From the NCBI GenBank assembly GCA_016872835.1, contig VGYX01000007.1:73184-137183 (forward strand): a stretch of 64,000 bases of DNA. The letters are read 5' to 3'. The notes under the pieces are model-generated. The model searched no databases, had not been told where the DNA came from, and was given only the letters and a program-made list of their open reading frames with translations. The translations under genes and the position numbers were made by a program. Origin of the DNA: Planctomycetota bacterium. GTDB taxonomy: Bacteria; Planctomycetota; Phycisphaerae; Phycisphaerales; SM1A02. Below, piece by piece: positions 1 to 7,858 of this stretch; positions within the stretch are counted from its first letter, which is position 1, and each line of letters begins with the position of its first letter.

Positions 1-1
1 G

Positions 2-976
2 AACGCGCCCGTCGAACTGGATGTGCGTGCTCCGGTGGAACATGGGCCGCTGGTCATCCACGTGATGGATCGGGCAGGAACCACCATGGACCAGCTCGCG
101 GTCACGGCAGGCGTGGTCGATCTCTCGCCGCTGATGAAGGAACTCGAACGCGCCGATCGTGCGCGTTGGCTGCAGTTGCGTGAATCGGGCCAGCCGGTCG
201 GAGCGCCTGTCTGGTTCGTGCCCCTGCGGGCCGCGCCTCCGGTGCGCACCGTTCGCTCGATTCGCGCAAGCACCCAGCAGCCCTATCTCCGCGTGGTGGG
301 CTGGGGCGATCGGGCCTATGACCCGACCGATGCGGAGACGGCCGCGGTCATGCCCACGTGGACCGCGCCGGATCCGATCGTGACCTCGGGGTTCCGACTG
401 GAGCCGGCCGTCGACGTGATCCTGCACACCGATGCGGGGCCACTTCGTGTGGCACTGGTTCCAGACGCGGCGCCCGCCACCGTGGAGAACTTCCTCCGCC
501 TCGCGCGCGAGGGCTTCTTCGACGGCACCATCTTCCATCGGGTGGTGCCGCTGGATCGCGAAGGTCGGCCCTTCGTGATCCAGGGAGGCGATCCGACCGG
601 CACCGGCGATGGCGGGCCGGGATGGAACCTTGCGCTGGAACCCAGCGATCTGCCCCACGACCGCGGCGTGCTGGGCATGGCGCGCGGCGACGATCCGCAC
701 AGCGCGGGCAGCCAGTTCTACGTGTCGCTGTCGCGCGAGGGCACGGCACGGCTTGATGGGCAGTACTGCACCTTCGCCGTGCTGATGGATGGATGGGACA
801 CGCTCGACGCCATCGCCGCCGGCACCATCGGTGACGCGACCACCGGGCGCCCCGCGGTGCCCGTGCGCGTCGAACGCGTGGAGATCGTGCCGGCACCGCC
901 GCGAGGCGAGTCGCCGCTGTGGCCAGGGCCACCAAAGCCCGAGATCGTCAGCCCTTCGCCGACTCCGCAGCGCTGA
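2..976 (+). CDS. Cyclophilin-type peptidyl-prolyl isomerase, 5'-truncated by window edge
   Basis: The reading frame is already open at the first bases of the window, so the true start lies upstream and the GTG at position 23 is probably internal. The last ~190 visible residues form a cyclophilin domain. It contains FHRVVP with the catalytic Arg, the QGGDPTGTG loop, and the HSAGSQFYV active-site strand. Cyclophilins catalyse cis-trans isomerisation of Xaa-Pro bonds. The preceding ~125 residues are unassigned, and a Pro-rich tail ends the protein. It converges on a second cyclophilin gene and overlaps its end by 29 bp. Cellular location cannot be judged without the N-terminus. Confidence 0.85.
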   Translation, partial: NAPVELDVRAPVEHGPLVIHVMDRAGTTMDQLAVTAGVVDLSPLMKELERADRARWLQLRESGQPVGAPVWFVPLRAAPPVRTVRSIRASTQQPYLRVVGWGDRAYDPTDAETAAVMPTWTAPDPIVTSGFRLEPAVDVILHTDAGPLRVALVPDAAPATVENFLRLAREGFFDGTIFHRVVPLDREGRPFVIQGGDPTGTGDGGPGWNLALEPSDLPHDRGVLGMARGDDPHSAGSQFYVSLSREGTARLDGQYCTFAVLMDGWDTLDAIAAGTIGDATTGRPAVPVRVERVEIVPAPPRGESPLWPGPPKPEIVSPSPTPQR

Positions 977-1433
977 CCTTCGTCATCTTGGGAAGGCTGC
1001 CGGTCGGCCGACCGCTTCGATCCACCGGCACCGCCGCGATCTTCTTCACGATCTCCATGCCCTTCGTCACCTGTCCGAAGCCGGTGTACTGGCCATCGAG
1101 ATGCTGGCACTGCTCGCGTGTGAGGCAGATGAAGAACTGGCTGCCGGCGCTGTCGGGATCGGCGCTGCGCGCCATCGAGAGCGTGCCAGGCTGATGCGGA
1201 CGCTTGTTGAACTCGGCCTTCACGCGCCAACCGGGGCCACCGGTGCCGGTGCCCTGCGGGCAGCCACCCTGGATCACGAAGCCCGGAATGATGCGATGGA
1301 ATCCGACGCCGTCGTAGAAGCCTTGTCGCGCGAGCTTCTGGAAGTTCGCGACGTGGTTCGGCGCCACGTCGTCCCAGAGTTCCACCTCGATGTCGCCGAA
1401 TTCCGTTCCGATGGTTGCGGTTGGATATGCCAT
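948..1433 (-). CDS. Cyclophilin-type peptidyl-prolyl isomerase (single-domain)
   Basis: This 161-residue protein is almost entirely a cyclophilin domain, the usual size for a minimal bacterial PpiB-like enzyme. Landmarks are FHRIIP, the GFVIQGG loop, and DSAGSQFFICL. There is no signal peptide, so it should be cytosolic. The ATG at 1433 is preceded at 6 nt by TACCCT (1440-1445 on the minus strand) and by no Shine-Dalgarno, which suggests a leaderless message. Its 3' end overlaps the convergent cyclophilin gene by 29 bp. It is similar to that neighbour, and the two may be an old duplication. Confidence 0.93.
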   Translation of the reverse strand: MAYPTATIGTEFGDIEVELWDDVAPNHVANFQKLARQGFYDGVGFHRIIPGFVIQGGCPQGTGTGGPGWRVKAEFNKRPHQPGTLSMARSADPDSAGSQFFICLTREQCQHLDGQYTGFGQVTKGMEIVKKIAAVPVDRSGRPTGSLPKMTKVSAAESAKG

Positions 1434-1458
1434 TGCGCAAGGGTAGCGCCGCGCGCGC

Positions 1459-2457
1459 TCACCGACCGAGCGCGCGTCCCGTCCGGATCTGGCTCACGAC
1501 CGTGGGCAACAGATAGGCCCTTCCCTCGAAACGAGTCACCTGGCCGCTGAGCACCACCGAGAGCGGCTCCTGCGAGCCGCGCGCCTGCCGTTCCAGTCGC
1601 TCGAGCACCGCGCACGGAAGCAGCGTGGCCTCGCGTTCCCCGATCTCGCCGCGCGAACTTTCGAAGATGAATCGCCACTGCCCCGTGATCGGATCGCGCG
1701 TCACGATGCCATGACGATCCTGCACCGGACGTGCAGGCTCAAGCCAGGGCCGCTGCGTGAGCGGATCGACGCCACCGCCGGCCATCTGGGTCGCGAGCTG
1801 GCGCACCTCGGACTGGCGCTCCTCAGGCGCAAGGTCCGACGATCGCTGCACCTGCCCGATGCGATCGAGCAGATCACGCTCGACCTCGTCCGCCTGGACA
1901 GGTCCGCCCTGCACGATCGCTCGCTCGCGCGCGGCGCGCGCCTGCGGAAGCAGCGGAACCCAGCGGATGCCGAACGCCTCCGACGGATCCTCCACGCGCC
2001 GCATGGTCTCCAGATCGACCTCCGAATCGTCCTCGGCCGCCGGTTCGGCGATCGCTGCGCCTGGCGGGCGAAGTGTGGTGGATCCCGTACTTGACGCGAG
2101 TTCCGCGATCGTGGTGGCGAACATCGGCAGCGCCGCGTTGCGACCGTGGTACGTGGTCACGCGCGCGGACATCTCGAAGTTCGCCTTCGTGCCCGACGCC
2201 AACGATTCGAAGCGGCGCTTCATGTCCTCAAGCGTGGCACTGGGAAGAAGGTCGATGAGACGATCTCGCTGTCCCTCGACCGTTCCGTGCAGACGGAACG
2301 TCCAGCCTCGGCCTGCCGCGGGTGGCTCGAGGGTGCCCTGAACGTGGGTCAGGAACGCACCGTCTTCGAGCAGAGGTCCCTGGTCAGGCACCGCCAGGGC
2401 CAGGGAAGGGCCCGAGAGCGCCGCGGAAAGCAGCAGGATCTGCACGAGATGCGACAT
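1459..2457 (-). CDS. Exported protein of unknown function
   Basis: A 332-residue protein begins with a plausible signal peptide (hydrophobic core LLLSAALSG, AxA-type end LALA). I recognise no domain. The mature part is rich in charged and Gln residues and includes a predicted helical stretch near ERDLLDRIGQVQRS. The frame remains open far upstream through the tRNA gene, but the ATG at 2457 is chosen because the signal sequence begins there. A TATCCT box about 45 nt upstream could be its -10, giving a leadered transcript. It lies just downstream of the small cyclophilin gene on the same strand, though an operon is unlikely because that gene has its own box. Confidence 0.7.
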   Translation of the reverse strand: MSHLVQILLLSAALSGPSLALAVPDQGPLLEDGAFLTHVQGTLEPPAAGRGWTFRLHGTVEGQRDRLIDLLPSATLEDMKRRFESLASGTKANFEMSARVTTYHGRNAALPMFATTIAELASSTGSTTLRPPGAAIAEPAAEDDSEVDLETMRRVEDPSEAFGIRWVPLLPQARAARERAIVQGGPVQADEVERDLLDRIGQVQRSSDLAPEERQSEVRQLATQMAGGGVDPLTQRPWLEPARPVQDRHGIVTRDPITGQWRFIFESSRGEIGEREATLLPCAVLERLERQARGSQEPLSVVLSGQVTRFEGRAYLLPTVVSQIRTGRALGR

Positions 2458-2517
2458 TCGAGGTTCGCCCTGCGTTGACGGCACGGGGCTTGGCTGCAAG
2501 GATACGGATCCTGCCAC

Positions 2518-2590
2518 GGCCGTGTACCCAAGTGGCCTAAGGGAACGGATTGCAAATCCGTGATTCGTGGGTTCAAATCCCACCACGGCC
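2518..2590 (+). tRNA. tRNA-Cys (anticodon GCA)
   Basis: This is a 73-nt cloverleaf. The seven-base acceptor stem GGCCGTG pairs perfectly with CACGGCC. The anticodon arm ACGGA/TCCGT carries the loop TTGCAAA, so the anticodon is GCA, reading UGC/UGU cysteine codons. The T arm contains GTTCAAATC. CCA is not encoded. A GC-rich hairpin and an intrinsic terminator follow directly. Confidence 0.95.
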
Positions 2591-2593
2591 TTT

Positions 2594-2616
2594 GCGGCGC
2601 CCCACCTCGGCGCCGC
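2594..2616 (+). other. GC-rich hairpin after tRNA-Cys
   Basis: GCGGCGCC (2594-2601) and GGCGCCGC (2609-2616) can form an 8-bp stem with a 7-nt loop. It sits between the tRNA 3' end and the terminator and may help 3' processing. That role is an inference. Confidence 0.5.
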
Positions 2617-2624
2617 AGAACAAG

Positions 2625-2664
2625 GCGAAGGGCCCCTCCGGACGGAAGGGCCCTTCGCGTTTTT
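2625..2664 (+). terminator. Intrinsic terminator of the tRNA-Cys transcript
   Basis: An 11-bp perfect stem, GCGAAGGGCCC (2625-2635) with GGGCCCTTCGC (2648-2658), is followed by five T residues at 2660-2664. The T run is on the plus strand, matching the tRNA direction. Confidence 0.9.
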
Positions 2665-2691
2665 CAGATGCACCCTGGATCGCGGTCGAGG

Positions 2692-3831
2692 TCAGCCGCA
2701 ACTGCCCATCGTTAGCAGGATGAGGGAGATGTCTCCACCACCGACCTCGCCGTCGCCATCGACATTCGCGCGGCACCCGGAGCAGAGACCGAAGTCGAGC
2801 AACACCATAGCCACGTCGCCCGCGTCGACCTCACCGCTTCCGTCGAGATCTCCGAAGCAATCCGGCGCGTGCAGCACCACGTTGTAGTCGCCCACGGCCA
2901 GGAACTGCTCGACCTGCCCCGGCACGCGCGAGGCGTCCGCCTCGCCGTCGAAGTTGGTGCCCCAGCCGAACCAGTTTCCGGCGGAGTCGCGCGCAAAGGC
3001 GTGATCGGTGCCAGCCTGGACCTCCACCCACGTGGCTCCTTCCGAGGGCTCCGCGGGAGCGCCCGACACCTGCGCGAAGTAGTCGTCGCCCCACGACACC
3101 AGCGCGCCATCGCTGCGGAGCGCCACGGCGAAGGTGCCGGCGAAGCTCATCTGCGTGAACCGCATGCCCGATGGCAACGCAGGCACCATCGAGGCGCCGT
3201 AGTAGTAGTCCAGACCCCAGCTGATGATCTGGCCGTCGCTGCGAAGCGCGAGCGCCACGTCGTAGCCGATGCCGAAGTCGACCCACCGCAGGCTTGGCGC
3301 GATGGAGGGCACCGTGAGCATCTGCGACTGCTGCGAGACGTTGAAGGTCGGCTGGTTCGCCCCCCACATCACGATCGATCCATCGTCGCGAAGCCCGCCG
3401 CCGTGGAAGTAGCTGGCGGTGGCCTTGGTGTACTTCCTGCCGGGCGGGAGCGGTGCCACGTTCGCCTGACCGACGGCGTTGCGTCCCCATGGCAGCAGCC
3501 GGCCCTGATCAGTGAGCCCGAAGAACGTGAATCCCCAGCCGCCGAAGACCTTGGTGAAGGTCTGGCCGGCCGGTGCCGTCGGCACGGCGCTGACCTCGCC
3601 GTTCATGTCGTAGCCCCATGCGATGATCGTTCCGTTGGAGCGCACCGCGGCGACCGAACGACGGACGGCGCCGACATGCACCACATCCGTCAGGCCGTCA
3701 GGCACCGTCCCCTGCCCGTAGATCGTGACGTCACCGAACACGCTCACCACGCCCTCCGCGAGCGCAGGCGACGATGCTCCGGCGATCAAGGCCAGACCAA
3801 GCGACAACGGAAGCCTTGCGGATGGATGCAT
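2692..3831 (-). CDS. Exported RCC1-repeat protein with dockerin-like C-terminus
   Basis: This 379-residue protein starts with a signal peptide (SLGLALIAGASSPALA). About six RCC1-type beta-propeller blades follow, each showing the DG..xxWG signature (AWGYDMNG, PWGRNAVG, SWGLDYYY, SWGDDYFA and others). The last ~48 residues are two dockerin-like calcium loops, DLDGSGEVDAGD and NVDGDGEVGGGD. RCC1 propellers bind protein or DNA in eukaryotes; bacterial exported versions are of unknown ligand. The dockerin-like tail is usual for exported Phycisphaerae proteins and need not bind a cohesin. TACCTT (3838-3843) lies 6 nt before the ATG, consistent with a leaderless mRNA. Confidence 0.88.
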   Translation of the reverse strand: MHPSARLPLSLGLALIAGASSPALAEGVVSVFGDVTIYGQGTVPDGLTDVVHVGAVRRSVAAVRSNGTIIAWGYDMNGEVSAVPTAPAGQTFTKVFGGWGFTFFGLTDQGRLLPWGRNAVGQANVAPLPPGRKYTKATASYFHGGGLRDDGSIVMWGANQPTFNVSQQSQMLTVPSIAPSLRWVDFGIGYDVALALRSDGQIISWGLDYYYGASMVPALPSGMRFTQMSFAGTFAVALRSDGALVSWGDDYFAQVSGAPAEPSEGATWVEVQAGTDHAFARDSAGNWFGWGTNFDGEADASRVPGQVEQFLAVGDYNVVLHAPDCFGDLDGSGEVDAGDVAMVLLDFGLCSGCRANVDGDGEVGGGDISLILLTMGSCG

Positions 3832-3889
3832 GGCCCCAAGGTAAACCCGAAAGTCCCGGCAAAAAGTTCCGGGAAGCCGGATTTCATAA

Positions 3890-3906
3890 ATTTGTTGGTT
3901 TGCAAA
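3890..3906 (-). promoter_or_regulatory. Possible operator/UP-like element upstream of the RCC1-dockerin gene
   Basis: On the minus strand, TTTGC is followed after 5 nt by AACAAAT. It lies in an AT-rich patch about 50 bp upstream of the -10 box at 3838-3843. Very similar words occur upstream of the lectin-dockerin gene (30952-30964), and GACAAAT occurs upstream of the dockerin gene at 57376. The match was seen by eye only. Confidence 0.25.
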
Positions 3907-3926
3907 CGCTTCCGAGGCGCGCTGCG

Positions 3927-5774
3927 TCAGGTGTACAGCAGCACCAGGAGCGCGAGGTCACCCGAGTCGACCTCGCCGTTGCCGTCGAGATCGCTCGCGC
4001 AGCCGCCACAGGCACCGAAGTCCAGCAGCAGCATCGCGACGTCGCCGGGGCCGACCGTGCCGTCGCCGTCAAGGTCGCCCTGCAGTCCCGTGCCAACGGT
4101 CACCGTGAGCGTGACCTGCACATTGCGGATCTGCTCGCCGGCCACCGCCTCGTCGCTGGTTCGAACCGTCGCCACCGTGCTGTACTCGCCCGGCGTGGCA
4201 CCGTTGGAGTCGAAGGCGAACTGCAGCGTGCGCGCACCCGTCGCGAGGTTCGCGCCGACGCCCTGCGGCATGGTGAACCGAGACGCGAAGGCTCCGCTGA
4301 AGGTGACCTGGTCCACGTCGAGCTTGGACTGCGAGGCGTCGTAGCCGAAGTTGTAGAGCGGCGTCGTGACCGTGGCGGCGCCCGTGTCCGGCTCGCACTC
4401 CAGCGTGAGGGCGATCGAGTTCAGATCGCTGGCAAGGGCAAGCGAGGGGTTGCTTCCGCGAATGACGCTGACCGAAACGGGAAGCGAGACCGCCGCCGGC
4501 TCGACTGCCTCGCTGGAGCTCGTCACACTGACGGTGCCTGTGGCCGTGCCCACCGTGGCGGTGTTCAGCGACACGTTCACGGTCGTGGAAGACGGCTGGA
4601 GCGCCGCAGTGCCCGTGGCGGTTCCGGTGACCTTGCCCGAGCTCGTCACGCTGTAGGACAGGTCGTCCACGCCCAGCGCGTTCACATAGGTCGCCACGTT
4701 CTGCACGCGCACGGGCAGCGCGACCGTGGCGTTCTGGATGGCGCGCGTCGGCAAGGCCGACACGAAAGCGGCCGACAGCTTGGCCGGCACGGTGAACTCG
4801 AGAATCTGCGGGATGTGGTCGCTGGCGATCTCCAAGTCGTCGGCCAACGCATTGGAACGGGCCAGTTCGCCCGGGAAATACGTGTTGTTTCCAAAGCCGA
4901 TGCCCTTGTCGAAATGCGCGCCGTCGTTGCCCACGTTGCGCATGGTGCCCGCGATCATGGAGATGCCGTTGCCATCATTCGCCGCAAGACTCGGCATCAC
5001 GAAGTCGAAGCGGTCATCCATGCCGCCACCGACAAGGCCACAGCATGGGTTCACGGCCGGTGCCTGCGAGTGCTTGATCGCCTGCATGGCACCGGCCCAA
5101 GTGCCCGTGCCGAACGGATCCACGGCTTGCGCCGGACCCGCCGAGATGAGTTCCTCGTAGCCAGGCTCCGTGTTGCTGTAGAAGTTGTAGTCACCCGTGT
5201 AGAGGATCGGGTATCCGGCGGGCAGTGCGTCAGCGTTGTTGCGGATGGCCACCGCTCCGTCCAGTCGCAACGCCTCGTTCGACGGACCGCTGCTGGCCTT
5301 CAGGTGCGAGCCGTACACGTACACACGGGCCTTCGTGTCGCTGTAGCCCGTCAGTTGCAGCAGCCAACGGTCGGTGTAACGACCGGCCTCGGTGAAGATG
5401 TCGGCATGGCCCGAGGTGATTTCGGAGAAGCGGTCGCTGCGATAGAACATCGCCTGCGCACCACTTGCGCTGGTCTCGCCGCTGGCCGAGGTGTATGTGG
5501 CGAGCGTGTAGGTCACACCCGTCGGCGCCGCGCCGTTCACCAGCGACTGCAGTGAACTCAGGGATCCTGTCGTGACCTCGTTGAAGGTGATGATGTCGAC
5601 CGGCTGCGCCCAACCTGCCTTGTTGTCCGCATGCAACGCCTGAAGCACGCGCGTGAGCGCGGCGGGGTTGCCCTTCAGGGCGCAGATGTTCCAGTGCGCC
5701 ACCCGGATCTGCGCATGTGCAGAAACAGCCAGACCAACCACCGACAGGAGGGCCAGCAGGCGGGAGGGTCGCAT
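3927..5774 (-). CDS. Exported endonuclease/exonuclease/phosphatase-family protein with dockerin-like tail
   Basis: A signal peptide ending in SAHA/Q is followed by an EEP (DNase I-like) domain at residues ~24-325. All expected active-site positions are visible: HWN (N29), NE (E66), GSHLKA (H157), TGDYNF (D195, N197), DDRFD (D254/D257) and SDH (D319-H320). Such enzymes cut phosphodiesters of nucleic acids, lipids or phosphoinositides; the substrate cannot be told here. Residues ~330-560 form a Thr/Ser/Val-rich region that looks like beta-sandwich modules. The last ~50 residues are paired dockerin-like loops (DLDGDGTVGPGD, DLDGNGEVDSGD). The start at 5774 is fixed by the signal peptide and by TATCCT 8 nt upstream. 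Length is 615 residues. Confidence 0.87.
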   Translation of the reverse strand: MRPSRLLALLSVVGLAVSAHAQIRVAHWNICALKGNPAALTRVLQALHADNKAGWAQPVDIITFNEVTTGSLSSLQSLVNGAAPTGVTYTLATYTSASGETSASGAQAMFYRSDRFSEITSGHADIFTEAGRYTDRWLLQLTGYSDTKARVYVYGSHLKASSGPSNEALRLDGAVAIRNNADALPAGYPILYTGDYNFYSNTEPGYEELISAGPAQAVDPFGTGTWAGAMQAIKHSQAPAVNPCCGLVGGGMDDRFDFVMPSLAANDGNGISMIAGTMRNVGNDGAHFDKGIGFGNNTYFPGELARSNALADDLEIASDHIPQILEFTVPAKLSAAFVSALPTRAIQNATVALPVRVQNVATYVNALGVDDLSYSVTSSGKVTGTATGTAALQPSSTTVNVSLNTATVGTATGTVSVTSSSEAVEPAAVSLPVSVSVIRGSNPSLALASDLNSIALTLECEPDTGAATVTTPLYNFGYDASQSKLDVDQVTFSGAFASRFTMPQGVGANLATGARTLQFAFDSNGATPGEYSTVATVRTSDEAVAGEQIRNVQVTLTVTVGTGLQGDLDGDGTVGPGDVAMLLLDFGACGGCASDLDGNGEVDSGDLALLVLLYT

Positions 5775-5829
5775 CTCGGTAGAGGATATCCCCGAAGCCG
5801 CGAAGTCCAAGAACTCGTGGCCAGGAACC

Positions 5830-5860
5830 TTGAAACGGTCAGGGCTGGTGCGGGTATACC
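5830..5860 (+). promoter_or_regulatory. Sigma70-type promoter for the M16 peptidase operon
   Basis: TTGAAA (5830-5835) and TATACC (5855-5860) are spaced by 18-19 nt. The predicted leader of ~60 nt ends in a GGAG site (CTGGAGACC) before the ATG at 5926. It lies back to back with the short promoter of the divergent EEP gene (TATCCT, 5783-5788 on the minus strand). Confidence 0.6.
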
Positions 5861-5925
5861 TGTCCTCCCCGCAGGGTTCCCGGTCGCTCCGGCCCTGGCT
5901 CTCGGACTCGAACTGGAGACCTCTC

Positions 5926-7827
5926 ATGACCCGGATGCTCGCGATCGCCACCGTCCTGACCGCCCTGCTGGCCCCCCGCCCCGCCGCCGCGCAGCAGGTC
6001 GACGTGCAGGAGTTCAAGCTCGCCAATGGCATGCGCTTCCTGCTGGTGCCCCGCACCGACCAGCCCAACGTGATCGCGGCCGGCTGGCTGGCGAAGGTGG
6101 GCAGCGTGAACGAGCGCCCCGGCATCACCGGCATCAGCCACTTCTTCGAGCACATGATGTTCAAGGGCACGAACACCATCGGCACGCGCGACGCGGCAAA
6201 GGACGCCGACTACCGCGCCAAGCAGAAGGCGCTGCGTGACCGCATCAACGCGATGGTGTGGAACGACCAGTACGTGCGCTTCTTCCGCGGCGAGATCGAC
6301 GATCCCTGGAACCCCGCCAACGACACTCCCGAGCTGAAGGACCTGCGCGCGCAGCTGAAGACGCTGATGGACAGCCAGCAGGGACGTGGCATGGGCGAGG
6401 AACTCACCACGCTGAAGAAGGACCTGGCCGCCGTGGACACCAAGGCCCCCGACGCGGCCGCGAAGACCGACGTGCTGAAGAAGCGCATGGCTGAGATGGA
6501 GCTCGCCCAGTCCGCCGCCGGCAGCATCGTGAAGGACGAGTTCGACCAGGTCTACAGCAAGAACGGTGGCAGCGGCATGAACGCCTTCACCAGCCACGAC
6601 CTGACCTTCTACTTCATCAACGTGCCCAGCAACAAGTTCGAGCTGTGGGCATGGATGGAGAGCGACCGCCTGAAGGACAGCGTTTTCCGAGAGTTCTACA
6701 GCGAACGCGACGTGGTGCACGAGGAGCGCCGCCTGCGCACCGAGAGCACGCCGACCGGCAAGTTCCAGGAGCAGTTCGACGCGATGTTCTGGGTGAGCTC
6801 GGGCTATGGCTGGCCGGTCATCGGCTGGACCAGCGACCTGAACAGCTACACGATGGAAGAGGCGATGAAGTACTGGAACATCTACTACCGGGCCAACAAC
6901 CTGGTGGGCATCATCGTGGGCGACTTCAAGCCCGACGAGGTGAAGGCGACCATCGAGCGCTACTTCGGTCGGCTCGAGGCGGGCAAGGAGATGCCACCCC
7001 AGGTCGTCACGCTGGAGCAGAAGCAGAGTGCCGAGATGCGCATGAACGCCGAGGGCGACTTCCAGCCGCAGGTCGAGGTGCGCTACCACACCGTGCCCGC
7101 GGGCCACAAGGACAGCTACGCGCTGGAGATGATGGCCGAGATCCTGAACGGCAAGACCGGTCGCCTGTACAAGACCATGATCGAGGGTCGCAGCATCGCC
7201 AGCAGCGGCCGCGCACAGAACGACGCGCGCAAGTACGCGGGCCTGTTCGCCTTCGAGGCCGAGACCAAGGGCGACGCGACACCCGATCAGCTGGAGCAGG
7301 CCTGGTACGAGGAACTGAAGAAGCTGCAGGACGCGCCCGTGGACGAGCGCGAGCTGCAGAAGGTGAAGAACCAGGTCGCGGCCGACAGCTATCGCCGGCT
7401 GCAGAGCAACTTCTTCCTGCTGGTGCAGCTGGCCTACGCCGAGTCGATGATGAGCTGGCGCGAGCTGAACGAGGCGCCGAAGAAGCTGCAGGCCGTGACC
7501 GCCGCGGACATCCAGCGCGTGGCGAAGGCCTACTTCGACGTGAACAACCGCAGCGTGGCGACCTACAAGCGCAAGGCTGGCGCGGCGGCCTCGGACGATC
7601 CGGAACTGGCGGCACTGCCCGCGCCGATGCGTGCGCGCGCCAAGCAGATGGCCGCGCAGCTGGGTCAGATGCAGGATCCGGCGGAACTGCGCCAGACCAT
7701 GGAGGCCTTGGAAGCGCAGTCCGCGCAGGTGCCCCCGCAGATGAAGCCCATGTTCGAGTACATGAAGAAGAAGATGTCGGAGCGCCTGCAGCAGCTCGAG
7801 AGCGGCGCAGCACCCGCCGGCAAGTAA
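5926..7827 (+). CDS. M16-family zinc metallopeptidase, catalytic subunit, exported
   Basis: The 633-residue protein has a signal peptide (LTALLAPRPAAAQQ) and an M16 peptidase fold. The inverted zinc motif HFFEH is at residues 72-76, and the third ligand is in VVHEERRLR (E266). About 190 residues separate the two, whereas classical M16 enzymes have roughly 75. The excess is a charged, Lys/Glu/Ala-rich insertion at ~85-205 that looks helical. The C-terminal half carries the second M16-like domain. A GGAG site precedes the ATG. The next gene starts 31 nt downstream and encodes an M16 protein without the zinc motif, so the pair probably forms a heteromeric periplasmic peptidase acting on peptides. 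Confidence 0.92.
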   Translation: MTRMLAIATVLTALLAPRPAAAQQVDVQEFKLANGMRFLLVPRTDQPNVIAAGWLAKVGSVNERPGITGISHFFEHMMFKGTNTIGTRDAAKDADYRAKQKALRDRINAMVWNDQYVRFFRGEIDDPWNPANDTPELKDLRAQLKTLMDSQQGRGMGEELTTLKKDLAAVDTKAPDAAAKTDVLKKRMAEMELAQSAAGSIVKDEFDQVYSKNGGSGMNAFTSHDLTFYFINVPSNKFELWAWMESDRLKDSVFREFYSERDVVHEERRLRTESTPTGKFQEQFDAMFWVSSGYGWPVIGWTSDLNSYTMEEAMKYWNIYYRANNLVGIIVGDFKPDEVKATIERYFGRLEAGKEMPPQVVTLEQKQSAEMRMNAEGDFQPQVEVRYHTVPAGHKDSYALEMMAEILNGKTGRLYKTMIEGRSIASSGRAQNDARKYAGLFAFEAETKGDATPDQLEQAWYEELKKLQDAPVDERELQKVKNQVAADSYRRLQSNFFLLVQLAYAESMMSWRELNEAPKKLQAVTAADIQRVAKAYFDVNNRSVATYKRKAGAAASDDPELAALPAPMRARAKQMAAQLGQMQDPAELRQTMEALEAQSAQVPPQMKPMFEYMKKKMSERLQQLESGAAPAGK

Positions 7828-7858
7828 TCCCCACGAACACGAACAAGGAAACCCAACC